Assembly (NCBI GenBank): GCA_910579125.1
Contig: CAJTTH010000012.1
Location: 1 to 53,982 of the forward strand
Source of the DNA: an uncultured Oscillospiraceae bacterium
Lineage (GTDB): Bacteria > Bacillota > Clostridia > Oscillospirales > Ruminococcaceae
DNA: 53,982 nucleotides
Reading direction: 5' to 3'
Shown here: piece after piece, positions 14,911-23,787 of the stretch
Numbering within the stretch: the first letter of the stretch is position 1
Layout: each line of letters opens with the position of its first letter
Notes under the pieces: generated by a model
Told to the model about the DNA's origin: nothing
The model's input: only the letters and a program-made list of their open reading frames with translations
The model's database searches: none
Program-made: the position numbers and the translations under genes

Positions 14911-16746
14911 ATGCCGTTTTTACCGATAAGCCGTGAGGATATGCGCGAACGGGGAATTGAACAGCTCGATTTTATTTGCGTGACGGGCGACGCTTACATC
15001 GACCACCCGACGTTCGGGATAGCCATTATTTCGCGAATGATAGAAGCGGCGGGGTTCTCGGTCGGCATTATCGCGCAGCCTGTGAGCGACGCGGATTTCA
15101 CCGGACTCGGCAAACCCAAGCACTGCTTTTTGGTGACGGGCGGCAACATCGACAGCATGGTGTCTAATTACACTGTCGCGTTAAAGAAGCGCAACGACGA
15201 CGCTTATTCCGCGGGAGGACGCGGCGGCAGACGACCCGACAGGGCAGTCACGGTCTACTGCCGTGCGCTGAAACGGCTGTTTCCCGACGTTGAGATCGAG
15301 ATCGGCGGTCTGGAGGCTAGCTTGCGGCGGTTCGCGCACTACGACTACTGGAGCGACAGCGTAATGCCGTCCGTTCTCGTCGACAGCGGCGCGGACTTTC
15401 TGATGTACGGCATGGGCGAGGTTACGCTTTCGGAAATGCTGAACAGGTTCAAGCAAGGGCAGAAGCTCGCCGATATGCACGACCTGCGCGGTATCTGCTA
15501 CCTCACCAAGCCCGAAAACACGCCGCTCGGCGCGGTGCAGTGCGACAGCTTTGAGATAGTCCGCGAAAACAAGAAAGCCTACGCAAAGGCTTGCCGCAAG
15601 CAGTACGACGAGCAGGACGAGGTCTACGGGCGCACGATAGTTCAGCGGCACGGTAATGTGATGCTCGTCCAGAATCCGCCGCAGCGCTCGGTCACGCAAG
15701 CGGAGTTCGACTACGCTTACGAGCTGCCGTACATGAGGATGTACCACCCCGTCTACGAAAAGAACGGCGGCGTTCCCGCGATACAGGAAGTCGAGTTCTC
15801 GATAACGCACAACAGGGGCTGTTTCGGGTTCTGTAACTTTTGCTCGATAGCGCTCCATCAGGGGCGTAAGGTCGTGACGAGGAGCGGGGATTCCGTCTAC
15901 AACGAGGCGGTCATGCTCTCCGAGAAGCCGAACTTCAAGGGCTACATTCACGACGTGGGCGGTCCGACCGCGAATTTCCGTCACCCGTCCTGCGACAAAC
16001 AGGAGGAGCACGGGCTCTGCAAGGGCAGAAAGTGCCTTGCGCCCGAGCCGTGCAAAAACGTCAACGCCGACCATTCCGATTATATTCATCTGTTAAGGCG
16101 GCTGAGGGCGATAAAGGGCGTGAAAAAGGTGTTTATCCGCTCGGGGATCCGATTTGACTATATGCTGCTGGAGAAGAACGGCGCGTTCCTCGATGAGCTG
16201 GTAGCGAACCACGTCAGCGGACAGCTTAAGGTCGCTCCCGAGCACGCGAGCAACAAGGTTCTCGACAAAATGGGAAAGCCGCATATCGAGGTGTACGAGG
16301 AGTTTGAGCGGCGGTTCTACGCGTCGACGAAAAAGTGCGGCAAGGAGCAGTATCTTGTGCCGTATCTGATGAGCTCACACCCGGGCTGCACGCTCGCCGA
16401 GGCGATAGAGCTCGCGGTATTCGAGAAGCGCCACGGCATACGCCCCGAACAGGTACAGGACTTCTACCCGACCCCGGGAACTATTTCCACGGCAATGTTC
16501 CATACGGGGCTCGACCCGTATACAATGGAGCCCGTTTTCGTGCCGAGAACGTCCGAGGAAAAGGCTATGCAGAGGGCGCTGCTGCAATACTTCAAGCCGC
16601 AGAACCGCGATTTGGTGGAAAAGGCGCTCCGCATAGCCAAGCGCACCGACCTGATAGGTTACGGAAAGGACTGTCTGATACCGCCGTCAACCAAGCCGCA
16701 GAACGCCGGACACAACGAACGTCGCAGTAAGCGGCGAAAAAAATAA
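14911..16746 (+). CDS. ygiQ: YgiQ-family radical SAM protein (UPF0313)
   Basis: The protein has 611 residues. The N-terminal part (FLPISREDM, then DFICVTGDAYIDHPTFG) matches the YgiQ family, and the radical SAM cluster motif is CFGFCNFC (C304, C308, C311) in HNRGCFGF. Its late HPGC and FYPTPGT motifs also fit. The biochemical role of the family is unknown; the 4Fe-4S/SAM chemistry is inferred from the motif. I chose the ATG at 14911 because AAAGGAAAGGGGG lies 9 bp before it and homologues begin near this point; an ATG at 14884 would add 9 residues. Leader element copy C follows the stop, and an epimerase-like gene is next. Confidence 0.87.
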   Translation: MPFLPISREDMRERGIEQLDFICVTGDAYIDHPTFGIAIISRMIEAAGFSVGIIAQPVSDADFTGLGKPKHCFLVTGGNIDSMVSNYTVALKKRNDDAYSAGGRGGRRPDRAVTVYCRALKRLFPDVEIEIGGLEASLRRFAHYDYWSDSVMPSVLVDSGADFLMYGMGEVTLSEMLNRFKQGQKLADMHDLRGICYLTKPENTPLGAVQCDSFEIVRENKKAYAKACRKQYDEQDEVYGRTIVQRHGNVMLVQNPPQRSVTQAEFDYAYELPYMRMYHPVYEKNGGVPAIQEVEFSITHNRGCFGFCNFCSIALHQGRKVVTRSGDSVYNEAVMLSEKPNFKGYIHDVGGPTANFRHPSCDKQEEHGLCKGRKCLAPEPCKNVNADHSDYIHLLRRLRAIKGVKKVFIRSGIRFDYMLLEKNGAFLDELVANHVSGQLKVAPEHASNKVLDKMGKPHIEVYEEFERRFYASTKKCGKEQYLVPYLMSSHPGCTLAEAIELAVFEKRHGIRPEQVQDFYPTPGTISTAMFHTGLDPYTMEPVFVPRTSEEKAMQRALLQYFKPQNRDLVEKALRIAKRTDLIGYGKDCLIPPSTKPQNAGHNERRSKRRKK

Positions 16747-16762
16747 AGCGGCGTATTAAAGC

Positions 16763-16856
16763 CGCAGCGGCAAAAGGCGCAAGCGAGCGGAGCTGAGGCA
16801 ATGCTGCTCGGCTAGGTCGCGCGAAGCGTGACCGGTGCGAGCTTTTGCTTTTAAAT
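16763..16856 (+). repeat. Dispersed leader element, copy C (upstream of the epimerase-like gene)
   Basis: This is the shortest copy (94 nt). It starts CGCAGCGGCAAAAG and ends CGGTGCGAGCTTTTGC. GGCAAAAG (16769-16776) pairs with CTTTTGCT (16842-16849, last pair G-U). The inner hairpin GTCGCGC-GAA-GCGTGAC replaces GTCGGC-GAAA-GCCGAC of copy A with changes that keep pairing. It starts 17 bp after the YgiQ-family stop codon. Confidence 0.8.
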
Positions 16857-16893
16857 AAATCCGCTATCGTCGACATTAAGGGAAGAACAGAAC

Positions 16894-17808
16894 ATGAAAA
16901 TTTTAGTTACGGGCGGCACGGTGTTCGCGAGCCGCTTTACCGCCGAATATTTCGCGCGGCGCGGTCACGAGGTGTACGCGCTCAACCGCGGCAGCCGTGT
17001 GCAGTCCGAGGGCGTAACGCTCGTCAAGGCGGACAGGCACGCGCTCGGCGGCGCTCTGAAAGGGCGTTTCGACGTGGTTATCGACGTTTGCGCGTATAAT
17101 GCTGTTGATATTGATAACCTGTTGGACGGTTTGGGAGAATTTGGCAGTTACATAATGGTGAGCTCCTCGGCGGTGTACCCCGAGACATTGCCGCAGCCGT
17201 TCCGTGAGAACCAACAGGTCGGCGCGAACGCGGTCTGGGGCAAGTACGGCACGGACAAGACAGCCGCCGAGAGGGCGCTTTCGGAGCGCGTTCCCGAGGC
17301 GTACATACTCCGACCGCCGTATCTGTACGGGCGAATGAACAATTTGTACCGTGAAGCGTTTGTGTTTGAGTGCGCCGAGCGCGGTCTCCCGTTCTGCTTG
17401 CCGCCGAACGGAGAGCTGCAATTTTTTGACATTGAGGACTTGTGCCGTTTCATGGAGATACTACTTGAAAAGCGCCCCGAACGGCGCGTTTTTAACGTCG
17501 GCAATCCCGAGAGTGTCACGGTCGCTGACTGGGTACGTCTTTGTTACGGCGTTCTCGGGAAAGTGCCCGAGCTTGTTCAGGTCGGCGGGGATGTTCCTCG
17601 GCGCAGTTACTTCCCGTTCTACGACTACGATTACAGGCTCGACGTGACGGAGATGTCACGGCTTATGCCCGAGGTGAAGCCCTTGGAGCTCGGCTTGCGG
17701 CAGTCGTATGAGTGGTTCGCCGCGAACAGGGAACAGGTCGCGCGCAAGCCGCTGTTGGAGTTTATCGAGAAAAACGGGTTGTACAAAATATACAAAATTC
17801 AACCGTGA
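16894..17808 (+). CDS. NAD-dependent epimerase/dehydratase-like protein (atypical extended SDR)
   Basis: The protein has 304 residues. The N-terminal nucleotide-binding motif reads ILVTGGTVFASRF, the GGTxFxxR form of atypical SDRs rather than GxxGxxG. VVIDVCAYN, MVSSSAVYPET and GKYGTDKTAAER (YxxxK) supply the SDR catalytic region, and RPPYLYG and FNVGNPESVTV follow. It most resembles UDP-sugar epimerase-like or CSP41-like proteins, but the substrate is not evident. A weak ribosome site (AGGGAAG) precedes the ATG. It lies after the YgiQ-family gene with element copy C in between. The typA promoter starts 46 bp after its stop. Confidence 0.78.
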   Translation: MKILVTGGTVFASRFTAEYFARRGHEVYALNRGSRVQSEGVTLVKADRHALGGALKGRFDVVIDVCAYNAVDIDNLLDGLGEFGSYIMVSSSAVYPETLPQPFRENQQVGANAVWGKYGTDKTAAERALSERVPEAYILRPPYLYGRMNNLYREAFVFECAERGLPFCLPPNGELQFFDIEDLCRFMEILLEKRPERRVFNVGNPESVTVADWVRLCYGVLGKVPELVQVGGDVPRRSYFPFYDYDYRLDVTEMSRLMPEVKPLELGLRQSYEWFAANREQVARKPLLEFIEKNGLYKIYKIQP

Positions 17809-17853
17809 TTTTCTACTCCGAGCAATTAAAAACACGTTTTTTCACAATATGTA

Positions 17854-17882
17854 TTGTAGTTGAGCGGAAAAAGGTGTATAAT
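17854..17882 (+). promoter_or_regulatory. Promoter of typA
   Basis: TTGTAG (17854-17859), 17-bp spacer, TATAAT (17877-17882). Predicted start about 17890, giving a leader of about 220 nt that contains element copy D. Confidence 0.7.
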
Positions 17883-17929
17883 TGTGGTTGGTAAAAAATG
17901 TGTAGAAAAAGGCAACGTTATAATATTGC

Positions 17930-18100
17930 AGCAAAAGCGCTTAAGTCAAGAGCGACAAACATTCGGCGCAGCGGCAAAAGTCGCAAGCGCCAGTGACGAC
18001 GAAGCGGAACGGAGTGAAGCGGAGGAGTTACCGTCGGCTAGTGAGCGAAGCGAACGGTGCGAGCTTTTGCCTTTAAATCCCGAGCTTTTGCTATTCAAAT
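17930..18100 (+). repeat. Dispersed leader element, copy D with a nested outer helix (in the typA 5' UTR)
   Basis: The core (17967-18078) starts CGCAGCGGCAAAAG and ends CGGTGCGAGCTTTTGCC, with GGCAAAAG (17973-17980) pairing with CTTTTGCC (18064-18071). Outside it, AGCAAAAGC (17930-17938) is a perfect 9-base complement of GCTTTTGCT (18084-18092). The 3' arm duplication is shared with copy B. The element is followed by AAATAAGGAG, the ribosome site of typA. The typA promoter lies upstream, so this copy should be transcribed. Confidence 0.82.
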
Positions 18101-18111
18101 AAGGAGATAAA

Positions 18112-19938
18112 ATGAAGAGAGAAGATTTAAGGAACATTGCGATAATAGCACACGTCGACCACGGCAAGACAACGCTGGTCGACGAAATGCTCAAACAGGG
18201 CGGAGCGTTCCGCGAGAACCAAGCGGTTGCCGACCGCGTTATGGACAACAACGACCTCGAGCGGGAGCGCGGCATTACGATACTCGCGAAGAATACTTCA
18301 TGTATGTACAACGGCGTGAAAATAAATATCGTCGACACCCCCGGTCACGCGGATTTCTCGGGCGAGGTGGAGCGTATACTGAAAATGGTGAACGGCGTTC
18401 TGCTGTTGGTCGACAGCTTTGAGGGTACTATGCCGCAGACGCGTTTCGTACTGCAAAAGGCTCTGGAGCTCGGTCATAAGATAATCGTCGTCGTGAACAA
18501 GACCGACCGCCCTGACGCGCGTAATCACGAGGTGGTCGACGAGGTTCTGGAGCTGCTGCTCGACCTCGACGCGACAGAAGAACAGCTCGACAGCCCCGTT
18601 GTGTTCTGCTCTGGAAGGCTCGGCTGCTCGTCCTACGACCCCGACAATATGGGCACGGACTTTAAGCCGCTGTTCGACAAGATACTGGAGCATATCGACC
18701 CGCCCGAGGGCGACGGCGAGGGCGATTTGCAGCTGTTGGTTTCGTCTATCGACTACAATGACTATGTCGGCAGAATTGCCGTCGGACGTATCGAGCGCGG
18801 TTCGATAAAGCAGAACCAAGAGGTCATGGTGTGCGATTATCATGAACGCACCGCGCCGTTCAAGGCAAAGGTGGTGTCGCTGTATCAGTTCGAGGGCTTA
18901 AACAAGACCCCGTGCGAGACCGCAAGCGTGGGCGATATCGTGTGCATTTCGGGTATCGAGGGCATTACTATCGGGCAGACGATAACCGCCGTTTCCAATT
19001 CCGAGCCGCTGCCGTTCGTTAAGATCTCCGAGCCGACTGTCGAGATGACATTCTCCGTCAATTCCTCGCCGTTCGCGGGTCGCGAGGGCAAGTTTGTGAC
19101 TTCGCGGCAGATACGCGAGCGCCTTATTAAGGAAACGCTGAAAGACGTTTCGCTCCGCGTTTCCGACAGCGAAACGACCGACGCAATGAACGTCGCGGGG
19201 CGCGGCGAAATGCACCTGTCGATACTTATCGAGACCATGCGCCGCGAGGGCTACGAGCTGTCGGTTTCAACGCCGAGAGTATTGTACAAGGAGATAGACG
19301 GGCAGAAGTGCGAGCCTGTGGAGCGCCTTGTTATCGACGTTCCCGAGACAGCGGTCGGCTCGGTCATGGAGAAAATGGGGCAGCGCAAGGGCGAGATGAT
19401 AGGAATGCACCCCGTCGGCTCGCGCACGCGGCTGGAGTACCTTATTCCGTCGCGCGGACTGTTCGGTTACAGGAGCGAGTTCATGACCGACACAAAAGGC
19501 GAGGGCGTGATGAACGCGGTGTTCGAGGGCTACAAGCCGTACTACGGCGATATTCCGCGCAGAACGGTCGGTTCGCTTGTCGCTTGGGAAACGGGCACGG
19601 CGGTCACCTACGGGCTGTTCAACGCGCAGGAGCGCGGCACGCTGTTTATCGACGCGGGCGTTCCCGTGTACGAGGGAATGATCGTCGGCGTTTCTCCGAA
19701 GGCGGGCGATATTGTGGTCAACGTCTGCAAGAAAAAGCACCTCACAAACACGCGCGCAAGCGGCTCGGACGACGCGCTGAAGCTCATTCCCTATAAGCAG
19801 ATGAGCCTTGAGGAGAGCTTGGAGTTTATTCAGGACGATGAGCTTGTCGAGGTCACGCCGAAGAATATCCGTATCAGAAAAACAATCCTTGAGCGTGATC
19901 TCAGACTTAAAGCCGAGGCAAAACAGAAAAAGAATTGA
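18112..19938 (+). CDS. typA: Ribosome-associated translational GTPase TypA/BipA
   Basis: The 608-residue protein matches the family length. The GTPase domain has AHVDHGKTTLVDEML (G1), DNNDLERERGITI (G2), DTPGHADF (G3) and NKTDRPDA (G4), followed by EF-G-like domains and the TypA-specific C-terminal end (SRGLFGYRSEFMTDTKGEG, then the basic KKKHLTNTRASGSDDAL). TypA binds the ribosome near the EF-G site and aids growth at low temperature and under stress, probably through 50S assembly. AAGGAG lies 6-7 bp before the ATG. It has its own promoter and a long leader holding element copy D. A GNAT gene follows after 11 bp. Confidence 0.95.
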   Translation: MKREDLRNIAIIAHVDHGKTTLVDEMLKQGGAFRENQAVADRVMDNNDLERERGITILAKNTSCMYNGVKINIVDTPGHADFSGEVERILKMVNGVLLLVDSFEGTMPQTRFVLQKALELGHKIIVVVNKTDRPDARNHEVVDEVLELLLDLDATEEQLDSPVVFCSGRLGCSSYDPDNMGTDFKPLFDKILEHIDPPEGDGEGDLQLLVSSIDYNDYVGRIAVGRIERGSIKQNQEVMVCDYHERTAPFKAKVVSLYQFEGLNKTPCETASVGDIVCISGIEGITIGQTITAVSNSEPLPFVKISEPTVEMTFSVNSSPFAGREGKFVTSRQIRERLIKETLKDVSLRVSDSETTDAMNVAGRGEMHLSILIETMRREGYELSVSTPRVLYKEIDGQKCEPVERLVIDVPETAVGSVMEKMGQRKGEMIGMHPVGSRTRLEYLIPSRGLFGYRSEFMTDTKGEGVMNAVFEGYKPYYGDIPRRTVGSLVAWETGTAVTYGLFNAQERGTLFIDAGVPVYEGMIVGVSPKAGDIVVNVCKKKHLTNTRASGSDDALKLIPYKQMSLEESLEFIQDDELVEVTPKNIRIRKTILERDLRLKAEAKQKKN

Positions 19939-19949
19939 CGGAGGAAGTT

Positions 19950-20456
19950 ATGATAACTCTGCACGTTCCCGAATACAACGAGCTTCGGTATCGTCAAAGG
20001 CTGCTCGCCGACCCCGATACCATGAGCTATAACAAGGGGTACGGCAGTGAAAACGGCTGCATTGATTTCCCCGAGGAGAAGTGGCAGTCGTGGTACAGTC
20101 GATGGACGGCGGGAACGTCAGAAAGATTTTACGCGTATATTGTACTCGACGGTGAGTTTATCGGCGAGGTAAATCTTTATAAAAACCGCGATAAAGATTT
20201 GTATGGCGGCTGTTATGAAATGGGTATCGTTATCGAGAGCCGTTACCGCGGAAAAGGTTACGCGACGAAAGCGCTTGATATGCTGCTCGAAACTGCATTT
20301 GAAGAGCTTGGCGCGGCGCGCGTTCACAATGAGTTTGAGGGCTTTCGCACCGCTGCTCTCCGTTTGCACTTAAACGCCGGTTTTTCGGTTGACGCAGAGG
20401 AGGGGAATATCGTTCGGCTTTCACTTACAGCGGCGCGATACCGTCAAAAACAATAG
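19950..20456 (+). CDS. GNAT-family N-acetyltransferase
   Basis: The protein has 168 residues. It begins with a short beta region (LRYRQRLLADPDTMSYNKGYG) and has the acetyl-CoA motif EMGIVIESRYRGKGYATKAL (R-x-x-G-K-G-x-A), followed by ARVHNEFEGFRTAALRLHLNAGF, typical of RimJ/RimL-like acetyltransferases. The substrate is unknown. ATG 19950 is chosen because GGAGGAAG precedes it by 2-6 bp; an in-frame TTG at 19935 lacks a site. Co-transcribed with typA. A terminator hairpin follows at once. Confidence 0.82.
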   Translation: MITLHVPEYNELRYRQRLLADPDTMSYNKGYGSENGCIDFPEEKWQSWYSRWTAGTSERFYAYIVLDGEFIGEVNLYKNRDKDLYGGCYEMGIVIESRYRGKGYATKALDMLLETAFEELGAARVHNEFEGFRTAALRLHLNAGFSVDAEEGNIVRLSLTAARYRQKQ

Positions 20457-20460
20457 TATT

Positions 20461-20490
20461 AACGCACACGGCTGTTCGTGTGCGTTTTAA
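20461..20490 (+). terminator. Terminator after typA and the GNAT gene
   Basis: AACGCACAC (20461-20469) pairs with GTGTGCGTT (20478-20486), followed by TTAA. It partly abuts the ribosome site of the next gene. Confidence 0.75.
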
Positions 20491-20507
20491 ACAGGGAGAT
20501 GATTAGT

Positions 20508-21869
20508 TTGGCTAAGGATATGACAAAGGACATGACCAAGGGCGCGGTCGCGCCGATATTGCTGAAATTCTCACTTCCTCTGTTGGTGAGCGTTATCTTC
20601 CAACAGATGTACAATATCGCCGACAGCATGATAGCGGGGCGGCTCATCAACAACGACGCGCTCTCGGCTATCGGCGCGTCCTACCCGATAACGATGATAT
20701 TTCTCGCGATCGGCACGGGCATGAACATCGGCTGCTCGGTCATGATATCGACATTTTTCGGCGCAAAGGACTTCAAACAGATGAAAACCGCCGTCTACAC
20801 CTCGCTCATCTCAACGGGCGTGCTGGCGGTGGTGCTGACGGTTGTCGGATATTTCACAAGCGGATTTTTTCTGAAAATTCTCGGCACGGACGACAGCATT
20901 TTCGCCGACTCTCAGACCTACCTCAACATCTACGTTTTCGGACTGTTGTTCCTGTTCATCTACAACATCTGCACGGGAATATTCACCGCGCTCGGCGACA
21001 GCAAAACGCCGCTCTACTTCCTGATAGGCTCGTCAATCGGCAACATCGGAATGGATCTGCTGTTCGTCGCGGTGTTCAAAATGGGCGTTGCGGGCACGGC
21101 TTGGGCAACGTTCATCTGTCAGGGCGTTTGCTCGGTGCTTGCGTTTATCGTGCTGATACGCCGCGTTTCGCGTATTCAAAGCGAAAAATTCCGTCTGTTC
21201 GAGTGGCTAATGCTCGGCAAGATAGCGACGCTGTCAGTTCCCAGTATTTTACAGCAGAGCTTTGTTTCGGTCGGACAGTTATTCATACAAAGTCTCGTGA
21301 ACGACTGCGGCACGGACGTTGTCGCGGGCTACGCGTCTGCAATAAAGCTGAACACGTTCGCGATAACCTGTTTCTCGACGGTCGGCACCTCGGTATCCAA
21401 CTTCACTGCCCAGAACATCGGCGGCAAGGAGTTTGGCAGAGTGCGCAAGGGCTTTCGCGTGGGAGCGGCGGCTGCGGTCGTAATTGCGGCGGCGTTCGCG
21501 GTATGCTATGTGGTGTTCTCGAAGAACCTTATCTACCTGTTCATGGACAGCACAAACGCCGATACTTCGTCGGCTGCTGCGGCGGGACAGGAGTTCCTGA
21601 TGACCGTCGCGCCGTTCTACCTCGCGGTTACGGTCAAGCTTGTCGCGGACGGCGTACTGCGCGGCGGCAGACGAATGGCGGCGTTTATGGTGACGACATT
21701 CAGCGACCTGATACTCCGCGTGGCGTTTGCGTTTATCTTGAAGCCGACGTTCGGCGCAAAGGGGATATGGCTGTCGTGGCCTGTCGGGTGGACGACAGCG
21801 GCGGTCATCTCGCTTGTAATGTATCTTGTGTACATACGGAAACTTTGCCCGAGAAAAAAGGAGACATAA
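20508..21869 (+). CDS. MATE-family multidrug/Na+ antiporter
   Basis: This 453-residue integral membrane protein has about 12 hydrophobic segments. The N-terminal MATE pattern is LLKFSLPLLVSVIFQQMYNIADSMIAG, and the second half repeats the fold (LSVPSILQQSFVSVGQLFIQ). MATE carriers export cationic drugs or metabolites using Na+ or H+ gradients; the substrate is not predictable. I favour the TTG at 20508, 9 bp after AGGGAG; the ATG at 20499 abuts that site and a GTG at 20478 lies in the terminator stem. It is followed after 3 bp by an unknown gene and then a pseudouridine synthase, forming a likely operon. Confidence 0.88.
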   Translation: MAKDMTKDMTKGAVAPILLKFSLPLLVSVIFQQMYNIADSMIAGRLINNDALSAIGASYPITMIFLAIGTGMNIGCSVMISTFFGAKDFKQMKTAVYTSLISTGVLAVVLTVVGYFTSGFFLKILGTDDSIFADSQTYLNIYVFGLLFLFIYNICTGIFTALGDSKTPLYFLIGSSIGNIGMDLLFVAVFKMGVAGTAWATFICQGVCSVLAFIVLIRRVSRIQSEKFRLFEWLMLGKIATLSVPSILQQSFVSVGQLFIQSLVNDCGTDVVAGYASAIKLNTFAITCFSTVGTSVSNFTAQNIGGKEFGRVRKGFRVGAAAAVVIAAAFAVCYVVFSKNLIYLFMDSTNADTSSAAAAGQEFLMTVAPFYLAVTVKLVADGVLRGGRRMAAFMVTTFSDLILRVAFAFILKPTFGAKGIWLSWPVGWTTAAVISLVMYLVYIRKLCPRKKET

Positions 21870-21872
21870 TTT

Positions 21873-22598
21873 ATGTATTATGACGAATATGCGCCAACAA
21901 ACAATGCTGTTGAACGCTTAAAAATGATATTTAGTCCCCAAACAGGTGCATTCAGCGAATTTATATCCAAAGCTCGGGAAAGCGGTGTGATTCTTCGCGG
22001 CGTGAAAATTTTAGTAAACGGAACATGGCTTACAACACCCGATAAACCTTATAGTGTGCTTAGTTTGTTTTTTGCCGATGATGAAACGGCGTTGAATTAC
22101 GGCGCGGAGATAACGAACAGACTTAAAGAAAAAACATTTGAAGAGATTATGGCAGCAAGAAGAGCAAGGTATCCGACAGTGACAAAAAATCATGCAATGA
22201 TGAAAGCTCTTTTGCGGGATTGTTTTAAAAAGTTCCCCGAGGATTACAACAAGCTGAACAAGGATATTCATATATTAGCATACAGAGCCGAGGACTTCGC
22301 GCTGCGGATATTTGCCGATGTCAGAAAAGAGGAGATTGGAGCTGCTTTGTGTGATTTGGGCTTTGAGACTCACGAGGTGTATTCTTCAAGCGAGCCTGCC
22401 GTGAATGTTGTTCTGCGTGAGTGGGAATACAAACAAAAGCGTTCCCAGCTTGAGCTTGCCGAATGTAAAATTATGGAAATTGCAGCAGGTTTTCTGGAAA
22501 GTATATTCGAGAAAGAATATGAAAACACACTTAAAGTGAACATTTTTCCGCATACTTATCACGGTTATCAATGTGGAGGAATCCAGCGTGAGGATTGA
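21873..22598 (+). CDS. Unrecognised 241-residue protein, AT-rich
   Basis: I do not recognise a family. The protein is soluble and mixed alpha/beta by appearance, with FADDETALNYGAEITNRLKEKTFEEIMAARRARYPTV-like helical stretches and two Cys near the ends. AAAAAAGGAG lies 9 bp before the ATG. Its codons use A and T at third positions far more than its neighbours, so it looks acquired or recently inserted between the MATE and pseudouridine synthase genes while keeping the operon spacing (3 bp and 12 bp). Confidence 0.7.
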   Translation: MYYDEYAPTNNAVERLKMIFSPQTGAFSEFISKARESGVILRGVKILVNGTWLTTPDKPYSVLSLFFADDETALNYGAEITNRLKEKTFEEIMAARRARYPTVTKNHAMMKALLRDCFKKFPEDYNKLNKDIHILAYRAEDFALRIFADVRKEEIGAALCDLGFETHEVYSSSEPAVNVVLREWEYKQKRSQLELAECKIMEIAAGFLESIFEKEYENTLKVNIFPHTYHGYQCGGIQRED

Positions 22599-22610
22599 GA
22601 AAATAATAAA

Positions 22611-23561
22611 ATGACTGAAATAACGATACAAAAAAACGACGCGGGGCAGCGCGCCGACCGCTTTCTCGCGAAAGCGTACCCGAATTTGAAAACGCCGCTC
22701 GTATGCAAGCTCATGCGCAAGAAGCGTATCAAGCTGAACGGCGCGAGGGTCGAGCCGAACGCGATACTTAAGGAGGGCGACATGTTCCGTTTTTATCTGA
22801 GCGACGAGCTGCTCTCAAAGACGGTCGAGACGGATTTCCGCGATATTTCCGCGGAAATAAACGTTGTCTATGAGGACGAAAATATTCTGTTGGTGAATAA
22901 ACCCGCGGGTCTGGTTGTTCACGAGGACAACGACAACACCGCCGACACGCTTATAAACCGCGTGTTGAGCTATCTGTACGGCAAGGGCGGGTTCGACCCC
23001 GACCGCGAGAACAGCTTCACGCCCGCGCTTGTGAACCGTATCGACCGCAACACGAGCGGAATCGTTATTGCCGCCAAGAACGCTGAGAGCCTCCGCGTGC
23101 TCAACCAAAAGGTGCGCGACAGGGAAGTGCGGAAACTGTACTTGTGCGCCGTGAGGGGCATGCCCGAGCCGAAAGCGGCGACGCTCACAGCGTATCTGCG
23201 CAAGCTCCCTGAGGAGAACAGGGTGCTCATCTCGGACAAGCCGCGCCCCGAGCACCTCACGATAAGGACGAAGTACCGTGTACTGGAGAGCAGGGGGGAA
23301 CTGTCGCTAGTCGAGGTCGACTTGCTGACGGGACGTACCCACCAGATACGCGCCCATTTCGCGCATATCGGACACCCGCTGCTCGGCGACGGCAAATACG
23401 GCGAGAACGCGTTCAACAAGCGGTACGGCGCGAAATTTCAGGCGCTCTGCTCGTACAAGCTGAAATTCACGTTCACCACCGACGCGGGCTGTCTGGAGTA
23501 CCTCAACGGTCGGGAGTTCGCCGTCGGGGAAAAACTTTGGTTCACGGAGCTGTTCAAGTGA
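22611..23561 (+). CDS. RluA-family 23S rRNA/tRNA pseudouridine synthase
   Basis: The 316-residue protein has an N-terminal S4 RNA-binding domain (about 1-75, with RADRFLAKAYPN and MRKKRIKLNG) and a catalytic domain. The catalytic Asp lies in VNRIDRNTSGIVI (D145, the family HRLDxxTSG motif with N for H), and LLTGRTHQIRAHFAHIGHPLLGDGKYG completes the RluA signature. It converts uridines to pseudouridine in rRNA or tRNA; RluC/RluD-type specificity is likely but cannot be fixed. It is the last gene of the MATE operon. Confidence 0.88.
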   Translation: MTEITIQKNDAGQRADRFLAKAYPNLKTPLVCKLMRKKRIKLNGARVEPNAILKEGDMFRFYLSDELLSKTVETDFRDISAEINVVYEDENILLVNKPAGLVVHEDNDNTADTLINRVLSYLYGKGGFDPDRENSFTPALVNRIDRNTSGIVIAAKNAESLRVLNQKVRDREVRKLYLCAVRGMPEPKAATLTAYLRKLPEENRVLISDKPRPEHLTIRTKYRVLESRGELSLVEVDLLTGRTHQIRAHFAHIGHPLLGDGKYGENAFNKRYGAKFQALCSYKLKFTFTTDAGCLEYLNGREFAVGEKLWFTELFK

Positions 23562-23691
23562 CAAAATATTGTAGATAAATAAGGCATACAGCCATATATA
23601 AAGTGGCATAGCAGAGAGTTGTTTGTTAAAATTGCACAAAATCAACAATCGAAAATTTACACGGTTTCGTTGGAAAATTCGGCAAAATCAC

Positions 23692-23720
23692 TTGATAAAA
23701 TTGTTAAAATTTAGTATAAT
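23692..23720 (+). promoter_or_regulatory. Promoter of gap
   Basis: TTGATA (23692-23697), 17-bp spacer, TATAAT (23715-23720), in a 226-bp gap that otherwise shows no gene. Confidence 0.8.
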
Positions 23721-23787
23721 ATTACTTGATAGGTAATATCACGCGGTTTACCGCGAAAAAATTATAACTTTCAGGAGGATGATTCCA

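Noticed and set aside
20478..20507. GTG 20478 or ATG 20499 as start of the MATE gene
   Set aside because: GTG lies in the terminator stem and ATG abuts the AGGGAG site; TTG 20508 has a workable spacing.
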